DNA of 64,000 bases from Sipunculus nudus (lineage: Eukaryota; Annelida; Sipuncula; Golfingiida; Sipunculidae): positions 15,407,676-15,471,675 of the forward strand of contig CM049311.1 in the NCBI GenBank assembly GCA_026874595.1, given 5' to 3'. The translations under genes were made by a program, and so were the position numbers. Position 1 is the first letter of the stretch. Each line of letters begins with the position of its first letter. A model generated the notes under the pieces. That model did not search any database. It was not told the DNA's origin and worked only from the letters and a program-made list of their open reading frames with translations. This document shows positions 25,206 to 35,990 of this stretch, piece after piece.

Positions 25206-26759
25206 TCAATAATAAATGTTGAGTATTCTTGTGGAAAGAAGACCACTGAATGATATGTTGAAGAATGTGTCAGTTTGTTTTTCAACAAATTTGAAATATG
25301 CTATAACCTTTGACCTCTGGTGGTTGACAAAGTGACTCAGCACTTCTGGGAGAGATGGCTTCCTCGAGGCGGCAAAAACATTGACAAAGCAAGTAATGAT
25401 TTATCAGAATATCTGTCCTGAGGCCCTGAGGCTGCAAGATGATGAACATAGATTACCTTCGCTTAAAAAACGTTCTACCCATTTACGGCAATAAGACCAT
25501 CATGCAATGCCCTGAAAAAGTCCTTACAAATTTAGTGAACAAAAGTATTCTGTTTGTTACTAATAGAATCAGGAACCAAATTTGTCTTCAAAACCATGCA
25601 CTGAACGCATGCCCTTGAAGCTGGACATTTCTGATCTGTAAGAAGTTTTGACTGTGTTGACTTGATTCCTGATTATATAAACTAATTTTGAGACAAAATG
25701 CCATGAAATGTCTTCTTTAAAACTACACGAAAGTCTTAATTATGTTGGTTTAAAAAATTAGGAAATTTATAATCAATCTGTCATATATCTTAAAAGAGTT
25801 TTAAAAAAAAAAAAAAAAAAGGAATTCATGCATAGTGTCCACACAAAATAAACCCTGAAAACCTATTTATAAAGCTTCAAATGTATATAAAAAAATTGAC
25901 AGGCAATTTTTTCATTCCATCCTGGTTCAAGCTTTTATTGCTATTACATACTATTCCATGCTATAACATCCTAACACCATCTAAATAATATAAAAGAAAT
26001 ATTTAACCACATTACTCATGTTAGAAAATAAAACCAACACACTTTAAACAGGTGCTTATCACTTTTTAATGCACATTGTGCTTTACTCTAAATACCGGCC
26101 GTAGAATATTCTCAAAATCTCAAACACATACACTGCATTACTCTTGAATGTCTAATACACTGCTGTCATCTCAAACCCCTGACTCTTGTGCATTTAACTC
26201 AAACTGCTAATTCATTTTTGCAAATCTCAAACACGTTATACATGCAAGTTATGTCATAATCTCAAATATCTGATACACAGAAATGTGACATCATAATGTA
26301 CAATTTCCTATGAAACATATGGCCATAAATTCTGTTGGCCGAGACACCCACAGCAACACTTCCATGAATAAAATGCAGCTTAGACGGAACATAATAAGAC
26401 CAGAGAATAATCTGTATGGGATCACCCACGGGCATGTCATATCAGTTCTCCCAAGAAGGCTCTTTTCTACTTTGTCAAAATAAATCGACTCAGGGCCATA
26501 ACAGTTAAGCCAGGATAAACTGGACAAGCATGCTATGAATAATAAGCACAGCAGCGTGACCTTACTGCATGCGAACTTGATTATTGAATCTGAGCCCATA
26601 AGGGTTAAAAGGAAACTGTGCATTGGGGCTGACCCTACAAATCATGGTTTGAACAGTAAATATCATTTAAACAAGAAAGGAGGGGATGGGATCGTTATGG
26701 CAGATTTATCATGTGTGACAAGAGTGAGTGCTTGTTCTGCGCTCTGATGAGCTCATGAC
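25206..26759. other. Non-coding DNA, one poly-A run
   Basis: A run of about 18 A residues at 25803-25820 could be a retroposon tail, but nothing upstream is recognisable. CTCAAAC-type phrases recur irregularly at 26115-26270. A minus-strand ORF at 26291-26623 shows no family signature. Confidence 0.4.
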
Positions 26760-27260
26760 TATAACAGATCCTCCTCCTCCCCTCCCAGTCCCGGTCGATC
26801 TTCACACGAAGGTTGCGACAGCAAATAAGTAACTCCTTAATTGGGGCATTACGGAGGCAGTGTCAGTGTTAACCCTGGGCCCTGTTCTTCTTGAAAGCTT
26901 CTGCCCTCAAGCACAGCATGTTCGCTTACTCTACTGGAGTGGATCTCGTACTACGTCTGTGCTCTGATTGGCTGCCACACTGACAAAAATAAAGAGGATT
27001 GTGTGGTTGCCATGGAAACCAGCAGGCCTGCGGCTATTGTCTCTTCAATGCTGTGAATGGATAGGCTGGTGTTGAATCTAAAACAGCCCGAGCCCCATGA
27101 CCTCAAATGATGATCGCTGTATCCACGAATGGGTTAGTGCTGCCATTGTCTTCACTGAGGTCTCGTAAAGCCACCGGCAGAACCATTTTCAGACCACGTT
27201 GTAGTGATTCTTGGTCTGGTTAAGCTACCAAGGTTAGACCTGGTAACAATTACACCAGCT
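26760..27260. promoter_or_regulatory. Candidate conserved non-coding element 1 (RUNX + RFX motifs)
   Basis: This 500-bp island has higher GC and complexity than its flanks. It contains TGTGGTT (27002-27008), a RUNX consensus, overlapping GTTGCC-AT-GGAAAC (27006-27019), a near-perfect RFX X-box. An ATTGG CCAAT-box core lies near 26967. No reading frame is convincing. Its position inside the inferred SUPT3H intron fits a RUNX-locus enhancer, but conservation has not been tested. Confidence 0.4.
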
Positions 27261-27900
27261 GTTCATTAGTGAGCCTCCACACCAGTGTCACATTTTGTTC
27301 ATTTTGGTCACTTACGATTGATATATACAGTTTATCATCAGTGATATATATGTGTACCAAGGCAAATCATCATTGATTTTTATTTGGTTATATTTATTTG
27401 TTTGATTAATTCACAACTGAAATATATGGTTTGATGCAACTCTATTAGTACTATTGGTTCAAAGCTGGCCATTTGGTATGGTGAACATATCAATATATTT
27501 ACAAATTTTCATTTTATATCTTACAAGAGAGGACATTCTTTCTTTTCTAAGAGTCTGTGAATCTATTCATTATAAGCCTCTATTATTTCCAGCATTATTA
27601 TTTTTTTCTTGATTCAATGTCAAGTACATAAAGGCAAATTTAATCTGAATTCATCACCTTTTTTTCAAACTGATAAGTCATAGGAAAGATTTATTAATTA
27701 TTTGTTAATCTCGAAAAAAAAAAAAAACTTCAGACAAGACTTCAGAGATCCATTACATGAGGTGGGTAGGGGCCAGGCATTTTCAAATCAGTCCGCCAGC
27801 ATCAGTGCACCACTCAAGACGTACTTAGAACAGTCTCAGTGGCAGAAGCATCAACCACACATCCCTCCCACTGTAGTACTAGAAGAGTACAGTAGCTTCA
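27261..27900. other. Non-coding DNA
   Basis: AT-rich with a 14-base A run near 27714. A short ORF at 27702-27947 overlaps the start of the next repeat and resembles nothing known. Confidence 0.4.
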
Positions 27901-27904
27901 GTTT

Positions 27905-28250
27905 ACCGCCAAAATTCTCCAAAAGATCACAATCTCCAAAAATATAAAGCATCAAATAAAACAGTGCTCCTACTTAACCATCATTTCAAGAATTTTGTAT
28001 TAAATCCAAGTCTCTTGAATAAAAAACAGTTGACATAAATAAACAGGTAAATGATTAGCCTTTGACTAGAATGAAGTAGTAAACTGCAATGTGAAAGTTT
28101 CATAAGTTCAATATTTACTGTTGAAACAAGTATACAACCAAAATTCTCCAAAAGATCTCAGTCTCCAGAAATATCAAGCATCAAATGAAACTCTGCTCCT
28201 ACTCAACCTTCATTTAAAGAAATTGAGTTTAAATCTAATTCAAGTTACTG
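27905..28250. repeat. Two-copy direct repeat, ~110 bp, offset ~230 bp
   Basis: CAAAATTCTCCAAAAGATC(A/T)C plus the following hundred bases (CTCCTACT(T/C)AACC, then CATTT...AAGAA, TTAAATC) occur at about 27910-28020 and again at about 28139-28250 with scattered differences. The spacer between them is unrelated, so this is an old segmental duplication. Confidence 0.75.
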
Positions 28251-29120
28251 AAAAACATAGCACGTGTTATGTGCCTGGTAAGTTCTGGTAACGTGCCGCT
28301 GCAAGTATTAGTGACAAAATGATATGCAATATGGCACCAGACAGTGAAGAAAGATGACACCGACAGAGCAATACAAATTGGTATAGCACATAATAGGTAA
28401 AGGAGCGATCTTACAGAAATACCACACAATAAGTGTGAAAGACCCATCACTTTCATGTGGTCACTGAATTACTCATGGAATGCCAAGGTGTCAAGTCATG
28501 GGTGATCCCAGAGGGAGCAGAATTGTAGTGATCTTACCTGCCGGCCTGACCCCTGGTGGTGGACATATGCTTTTAAGATGACCTTATTGTCCCCTAATTG
28601 AGGCTCCCTTTTATCATATGACCTGTCCCCTTATGTTCTTAAGATTCCTGCCCAGCAAGTCATCAACACAAACATATCTCTTAATACGGCACATCCAATG
28701 AGCACATTCTGTCTGATTAATTCATTTACCCCACCTTGCTTACTGTGTACTCTGTCGCAAACGGACTGAAAAGGACTATTCAAATAATGGAATGCAATAG
28801 AAACCGTCCCTGTTGGGGTGTTTACTTTAATATCAATGATACTCATCCACAGGGTAGAATACCTTACATTAAAGATCACAGAGGGCTATCGCTGCCCTCA
28901 GTCACAGTTAAGAACTCAATTTTACTGTTATAATACTTCAGCTGTTAAGGTAATAAACACAATTATTACATAGGACATGCACAGAACGAGGCATATTTAT
29001 AAATGTCTCAGGGCATGTAAGACTATATATTATATATAATTCCCATTTATCATAAAATCAGTTATTCCTTACCACATTTTCACCATCAGTCAACCTTTAA
29101 CATGGTGAGTATGATCTACA
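28251..29120. other. Non-coding DNA with a moderately complex island
   Basis: Sequence at about 28470-28930 is less AT-rich and lacks repeats, so it may be regulatory, but no motif cluster is persuasive. ORFs on both strands overlap and look random. Confidence 0.35.
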
Positions 29121-29124
29121 TCAT

Positions 29125-29460
29125 TGTCAACAGTACTTTCCATACCCCAGAGTTTTAAATTATATCACGTCATAATTTTTATATCCCAGAATTCTAGAGT
29201 GTAGGTCATATCTCAGAATTCTAAATGATCATATCCCATAATTCTTAACTGTGATGTCGCATAAATCTAAACTGTAACATCCCAGAGTTCCAAACTCTTC
29301 TTTCAAAGAATTTTAAAATTCCAGATTTTCACCATAGCAGTCTTGGCCAACAATTTTGAACTATCTACAATCATATTCCAGAATTTTAAAATAACATATG
29401 TAACAGCCATAGCTTAGAAATTCAAAATATCATATCCCATTATTCTAATCTGACCCTGAT
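29125..29460. repeat. Degenerate short tandem repeat (CATATCCCAGAATTCTAAA type)
   Basis: The phrase TCATATCCCAGAATTCTAAA recurs with drift about nine times (for example near 29180, 29207, 29228, 29277, 29366 and 29428), at intervals of roughly 25-45 bp. It is a decayed minisatellite. Confidence 0.6.
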
Positions 29461-30890
29461 ACAGCTATACTGGGAGTCGCAGGTTTTAACAGTATTGTCT
29501 TAAATTTTAATGATAAAGGCCTCAAGTCATCTCCGTTTAAAAGCAATAACACACAGATCAACTGGGATGGGTTTTAAGAACATAATTACAAAAGTCCGAC
29601 CAGTTTCAACATTTGCACCAAGAAGTTCGTCTCTGCTGTAAGTAGATGCAGTAAGCAGTGAGTGGTGAATGTCAACTTCGTGCCTTATGACACCGCCCCT
29701 GGTTTAATTTAGGCAGGAAAAGGGCACATAGAGTGAGACGACTGCGTAAAACATGCATTCTAACAAACTGATGAGGATGGTGAATGCTATGAAAACACGC
29801 TAGTGTGCAGTGGTTTTTACTGAAGTGAATTAAATAAGCCCAGGGTTAGTTAATGGCGAGGGACTTTTTCCGTTAGCGGGCTTGCTTAATTGGGATTCAG
29901 GCCACGAGTAGGGTGTCAATTTGTGTAACCAGTGGTGCTGCAGAATCGATGAAATCGATAGCTCTTTTACAACCTCCTCAATTAAAATACTACCCGCCTT
30001 CAACCTCATTGACCAATGCAACTAACAAAGCCCACAGAGCATGTTTTTCTATCATTGCGCAGGCCAAAGATGAAGCCCCAGGCCAACTTGGCGTTCTGAT
30101 TGTCCCCTTCACTGCTGCGACTAATTTGATGTCTCCACGGGTCTCCCTCTATGTGGAGTGCATTGCAGAAAATTGCCTCAAAACTCAATTAGGGTCACTG
30201 AAAATTTACTGATTTGCACCTTCGAAAGCAGGATAAATACTCCACCCTGCATTTCCATTTACGATCTACACGTAAACATGGCCAGGTTGTAGTCCACATT
30301 TTGTGGGATTTCAATGAGAAGCCATTCAGGAGCTTTATTGGCTTACACAAATGTTTCTTCTCTGAATCTGAGAGGAGGTTAAGCGTGAGCTTCACCAGTA
30401 CACATATCACTTACCAATGAGCTCTAAGCAGGCAGCACATGAAAGGCTTGTTACAGTGAATATTTTGCGTAGGAATCGTCTTGATGCTTTCCTCTTAAAG
30501 TCAATTTCCCCTCCATGTCAACACAAAATCAAGTTAAATTATTTTGCTAACCCTTAAAAGCTGAAATCTGCCTATAACAAAGCTATCTCTGAACCTGATA
30601 TACCAATTAATTTTAGTAAAAATGGGCTGAAGTACATGACCCATCATTTCAAGACATAACCTAAGCTTGTGATTGGGCCAAAATCATGTCACATGTCCTA
30701 GAAGTTAACCTGATTAATGGGGTGAATTAGAAGGTCCGCTGAGCATTTGAACAGAGTTTGTAATTAGTCACTGGAGTGTTTAATGATGGATCTTGTCAAA
30801 CTGCTGCATTAATAATCACAGAGGTCATTTTTTCAATGAATTTACTCAAATATGTCTTGTCAGTGACAATGACTGCCATTTCTCTTGACC
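29460..30890. other. Complex non-coding island, candidate regulatory DNA
   Basis: About 29560-30450 is unusually free of simple sequence and moderately GC-rich compared with its flanks. It contains ATCGATGAAATCGAT-type and CTTAATTGGGATT-type blocks. Several ORFs on both strands overlap without codon-like behaviour. It could be conserved non-coding DNA; cross-species alignment would decide. Confidence 0.35.
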
Positions 30891-30894
30891 ATTA

Positions 30895-31315
30895 CAGGGC
30901 CAGTTGAATTGAGATTACAGGGTCGGTAGCTTTAAGATTGTAAAACAAGGTCAGTGGTCTTGAGAATACAGCGACATTAGTATTCAGATTACAGGGTCTG
31001 TAGTCTTGAGATTACAAGGTCAGTAATCTTGAGATTACAGGGTCAGTAGTTTTGAGATTACAAGGTCAATGGTTTTGATATTACAGAGAAAGTCTTGAGA
31101 TTACCAGGTCAGTAATCTTGAGATTACAGGGTCAGTAGTTTTGAGATTACAAGGTCAATGGTTTTGATATAACAGAGTCAGCAGTCTTAAGATGACAAGG
31201 TCAATGGTTTGATATTACAGGATCAGTAGTCTTGAGATTACATTGTCAGTAGTCTTGAGATAACAGGGCCAGTAGTCTCTTGGTAACTGGCTTAGTAGTC
31301 TTGAGAGAGACTATA
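30895..31315. repeat. 23-bp tandem repeat (TTGAGATTACAGGGTCAGTAGT)
   Basis: About 17 copies of TTGAGATTACAGGGTCAGTA with variants (AAGGTCAATGG). A higher-order duplication is visible: the run at about 31022-31085 reappears at about 31106-31170 almost unchanged. Non-coding minisatellite. Confidence 0.85.
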
Positions 31316-34055
31316 TTGAGATGAGTGAGTTTCAGTGCTAACTCTTAATCAATGCTCATGAATAACGAAATGACTTTTAATATTTTAATTAACATTAAGG
31401 CATGTGGGTTCAAATTTACAAGCTACTGACCGGGGGTCTTAAGTGCGTCAAGTAATAAATTGCACTGCAAGGTAAAAGGAGTGATATAATCAAAATGATT
31501 AAACCTGACTTAAACAACTGCTGTTGGTTCAATTCACCATGCATTCAGCATTGTACATACAATATGGTAACAAACTGCAAAAACGTGATGGATTTGACAT
31601 GTTTAGATAAAACTCGGTCAGCAGTAGTACAATAGTGATTGGGCATTGGAGAACAAGAGCTGACAATCATTATCCCTGCTACATGTGATATCAGGGTCGT
31701 GTGTCAATGTGAGCACTAAAAATGCAGTCTCGTTATTGATGATTAATAAGAGATGAGGAGGGATTTGAAAACATAAAAGCCGATCACACTTGATACGGAT
31801 TTGGCATGACACTATTTCTTCTGCGAGTCATTTGATCCGTTGACTTTGCATGCTTGTCTATAAATGGACGCAGCACGTTCCAATGCCACTTGGTGCTCAC
31901 GTTAACAAAAGTCAGTGGAGAACGACTGCACTTTGAATAAAAGAGATTGCTTATATACCAACAGTCACTTAAAGGGGATGCCAGGCTTAAGATGCAGCTC
32001 TCTTGAATACAATCTCATATCTGTCTTAGAGTACCTCTGCACTCTCTAAGAACCAGAGTCACATTGACTGTTCAGTGGGGTTATTAAAACATGTTTGTTT
32101 ATTAATGATGATATTACCACCTATGGCTTTTAGCACCATCTGGCAAACATTCAATGAAATAATGTATTTCTGAAGAAGATGTTCATATCAGAAAATTCCT
32201 TTGTATAACACTACATAAGGTTTGATTATATTTCACTGAATATAAACATGATTCAAACATGATCAAGCTAAAATTCAATTTCTAAAATTGACGGATTAAC
32301 TGATATGAGAAATTATACAGCTAGGAAGTTTTAATTATCAAGCCAAAAGTTTCATGGTTTCTCAAAATATGTTTGTCTTGCTAACAGAAAAACATGCAGA
32401 CAGGAGTGGAAATATGTTCCTCCACTTTCTGGTCTGACGTGTAAAAGTAACAGTGGCCTTAATTTTACCCAAAATATCACTAGGGAAAATGTTCAGAAGA
32501 TGACAATATATTTACATCCTTGAAAAGCTACTTGTTAAATCCTAGCTACAACATACAATCCTCTTATCACATACATTAACTTATCACTGATAAAGCTGAC
32601 ATATAACTGGTAAGGAGGTCAGGAACATGGCATTCAGTGAGAGGTTATGCTTATATACAGGGTTAGTTACTTGGATAAATGTTCATATCGATCATAAGTC
32701 CAGGCCTGGTGATCATTCACTAATAACATATCAATATTTGTACAGTAATATACAGAATCTGTAATATCTGTTTTCCTATTATTTGTAAGATTTTGAAGTT
32801 TTAGTGGTATCCATGCTGGTAATATCTCAGAGAGAGAGAGGGAGAGAGCAAGAAGCTTTGAGTTTGAAGAAATTAAGAAAATTCATATATCTTTAAAATC
32901 AAATGAAAATTTTTTCCAATGTACTTATCAGTGTGTCATATTGCACAAATTGCATCACTTTTACATACTAGAGGAGTCACTTTTAGCTCCATTATCTGAC
33001 TTGCCATATCCAAGTTTTTGCCTATATGGAAAATCAGGGCCAAATAGGGGCCATATAGAATTATTCAGAATATTAACCAGTCAGGGTTCGATAAGGGCAT
33101 GGGGATTCCACAAAAAAATACTCTAAAGACATCATTCAGGTGTGAATGCATCTGCAGAGAGATTTAGTTTAATTGATGGTGATTGGTGGTATATTAGCTG
33201 ACTTGAAAGCGGAATAACGCTTTTTTGTGACCACGCTAAAAACCTAAAATCATAGTACAATTGATATTATTTGATCATTTTTTGACAAGATTAATCAATT
33301 TCTTGTAAATTGTGATAATTATACAAAATGAGCAATTATCATAATTTTACATAGCATTTAGAGACTCAAAACTACAAATACTTTTTATCTCTATTCTTTT
33401 GTGTCAGCAATGAATAATAATTACAAAAGCTTCAATTTTTTATTCACATCATAAAATTTGTTGTTTAAATATTAAATACATGTATTAAAAGGTCAATAAT
33501 AACAGGTGACAAGATATACTGTTGATTTGACAAACAATTTAAAATTGAATATCGAGTCATCTTTGTTATAAAAGAAATTTACTGCTGAATGTGTTGTTAT
33601 GATGGAACTATTGCAGATTATATTCTAGGAATGTTACATTATGAGTTGGTCTACTGTGTCAACATTGTAATCAGTTAAATTTTTAATTCATATATTGAAA
33701 TCTTTCATTAATATATTAAATTCACAGTGCATTCAGCATATTAAAAGCTTAGTAATAACAGCTGTCTAAATTTGCTTGATCTGGCAGACTTAGACAAAAC
33801 TCTTTGAATCTTTGCTATAACGAGCTCAGTGTGAGCTAACTTCAGAAAACATACCCATGTGTCAGACCATTTAGTAAAATAATCAAGGCACTAAATACAC
33901 TCGCCAATTTACACTACTGTTAATTAATAGTTACACAGTACAGTAACACATAAGTGAGCTCTACTCTGTAACAATTTTGAAACACAGAGTCATTTGGCCG
34001 CTCTATAAATCAAGCTTTTAAAGTTGTCATCATGAATGAAAAAGGTCTGCAATTT
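31316..34055. other. Non-coding DNA, nothing firm
   Basis: Mostly AT-rich. A GA-rich run lies at about 32829-32850. A somewhat more complex patch at about 31820-31960 has no recognised motif set. No gene is seen. Confidence 0.4.
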
Positions 34056-34059
34056 TCTT

Positions 34060-35085
34060 CTTATCTTTTGATGGAAACATAAGAAAGCATAAGGGCGGCT
34101 GATTGTGTCATATGTTCAGCAGAATTAGTGTGTGAATAGGTTGTTTTTAGACGGGGTGGTGCTGAATACAGTTTTAACACAGTGCTTGTTGAAGTGGCAT
34201 TTGTGGAGTGGTGTACAAATATTGAAAGAGCCATCAAAACAGAGGCCCCAGATGTCATCCTGGACCAGTGATTATGGGTCCCCCCTGCAAAAGTCAAGCC
34301 TGAATACAGCAGATTGTGAGCCCCTAAGCTCCAATCTGTCACCAGCTGATCATAATAGTCAGGCGTTTTATCTAGCCGCCCTTGCCACATGAATATTTCA
34401 CCTTATCTAGCCAGAGTCAGCTCCCTAGAAAACCCCCCAGAAGCCAAGGGATGGTTGGAAGCGTTCAAAGGCAGAGGTCTAATTATGTAGTACATAAAGA
34501 TGAGTGGGCGAGGGGTGGGCCCGGGGAGGGTGTGCACGCGACTCCTGTCACTGGTCGCCAATCTCGATGCAAGGTTCTGATTCATCAAATCACGGCATGC
34601 GCGACACCGCCAAACAATGCCGGAGCTCTGAATGCAGACGCTGCAAAATACTCTTAGCAGGTGCGATGATTACTGTAATTAGGAAGTGCCCGCTATGCAA
34701 ATATGATTAGTCCGTGTGCACATACATCAAGCACTACCAGGAGAGGGGACACCTTATTGGCTTCTTAGCATTGAAAGGGTGAGGCGTCAGAAAAAACCCT
34801 GTCCCCATAAGGTCTCGCGTTACCACATAAACAGATGGTGTCCCATTGTGAAGCCCATCATTATCCATATTAGGGAAAATACAATGAATACGTCACCATG
34901 TACATTCATTTTAATTTGCAGTCCTTCATTTGCCTTGAGACTCATTAGCAAAATACATGCGGTCCCTGGTGGCCCAAGCAAAATGAGACGGACCCACTTC
35001 TTCCCTCCCCCCCCCCTTCCCCTCCCAAGACGCATGACATCTTGAATGAAATTCTCCACTGGCTGGCTGGTAAACCATTGTCAGG
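34060..35085. promoter_or_regulatory. Candidate upstream regulatory region of the distal RUNX promoter
   Basis: A 1-kb island of high complexity ends directly at the TATA box at 35093. It holds a perfect SRF CArG box CCATATTAGG (34865-34874), an octamer ATGCAAAT (34695-34702, POU factors), TAATTAG (34676-34682, homeodomain), AGATAA on the minus strand (34403-34408, GATA) and a pyrimidine run near 35002-35027. ORFs on both strands cover it but show no protein family. Function is inferred from position and motifs. Confidence 0.5.
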
Positions 35086-35125
35086 GACCGCGTATAAAAT
35101 GGGAGGACCCCGCCTCGACCACAGA
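35086..35125 (+). promoter_or_regulatory. RUNX: Candidate distal (P1-like) RUNX core promoter
   Basis: TATAAAA at 35093-35099 sits directly after GACCGCG (35086-35092), a RUNX-type variant also present just after the proximal start site (62875-62881). About 25-30 bp downstream of the TATA box is ACCACA (35118-35123), a RUNX core, at the expected start of transcription. Vertebrate distal RUNX promoters are known to carry RUNX sites close to their start. The call rests on motif placement and on the open frame and donor that follow. Confidence 0.5.
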
Positions 35126-35300
35126 GACAGGTCGCACCCACGGCCACCCCCCACATCATCTTGGGATAACCACTGATCTAACCAAGTGAACCCGCACATG
35201 GGAGATCGTCAACCCGCAGTTGCCCACCTTAATCACCGAAACACAATGAAAGGCATCCACAGCCTCTTCCGTGGCCACTTTATGGCTCACCGATTCTTTG
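35121..35300 (+). CDS. RUNX: Candidate distal first exon of RUNX (coding part 35198-35300)
   Basis: Downstream of the TATA box, the first ATG is at 35198. It opens 34 codons plus one base (start M-G-D-R-Q-P-A-V-A-H, end F-M-A-H-R-F-F) and stops exactly at a perfect donor, G|GTAAGT (35301). The exon ends in phase 1. The candidate acceptor CCCAG at 62925-62929 would continue the frame through A-N-H into the Met at 62938, so the spliced product would be an N-terminally extended RUNX protein. A second ATG in frame is at codon 17. Vertebrate RUNX genes likewise use a distal promoter giving a short different N-terminus, although I see no clear sequence match to those peptides. The exon is GC-richer than its flanks. 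The alternative is an unrelated or chance exon: frame agreement alone has a one in three chance. The first base is approximate. Confidence 0.5.
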
Positions 35301-35339
35301 GTAAGTTTTGCACCTTCTAAACCAATACAATAAATACAA

Positions 35340-35990
35340 TATTTATAAACTTCAGCTATTTGTCCAACTCTTCCTAACTTTAAGTTATGTAACTTTACGG
35401 AAAGAGTTCCCAGAAATAATTTATGTTATGGATATTTTACATTACTATCAACTGTCTGAGACTTAAGACTTAGTGCAAACTTTAAAAATTGTTTGACTTC
35501 TTCCATTATTTGAAAATTTAAAATAGTTTTTGAAACTTTAACTTATAAAATGACTTGCTTCATGTTAGTCTTATGGTCCTAGAAATAATTTACAATTTCA
35601 ATATTTTTAATTTAAATGTTACTGCCATATGTTTGTCAATTTGGCTTTATGACATCTAAACATAATCAATAAATCCATACCCTTAATTCTATTTTTAAAT
35701 TTGTTTGAACTTTCAGGAATAAACTGTTTTTAGATATTTATCTTCAGATGTCCCAAGAAATAATTCCCACTTTCACTGTTGGTAACTTCTTCATCTGCCT
35801 TACAAACTGAGTAACTAAATAAAATATTTTAAAAAAATTTACTTGTTTTTAATTCTTTTAAAAAGTCAAATGTAATGCAAGTTTAGAAAAATGTTTAGTT
35901 TTTAAAGCAGTTTAGTTATCTGGAAGTCACTGCTGAAAGCACAGACTTAGTGCTGTATCTTTAACCTTACCTGTTCAAGGTAACACTTCA
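35340..35990. repeat. Very degenerate tandem repeat, unit about 170 bp
   Basis: The phrase GTCCCAGAAATAATTTAC and the ACTTTCA-type sequence after it occur near 35409, 35577 and 35753, each preceded by an ACTT/TTAAGT-rich stretch. Three drifting copies are discernible. The region is AT-rich and non-coding. Confidence 0.5.

Noticed and set aside
34061-35199. Several ORFs on both strands around the distal promoter
   Set aside because: They overlap in conflicting frames, and their length reflects lower AT content. Only the frame starting at 35198 ends at a donor and joins the RUNX frame.
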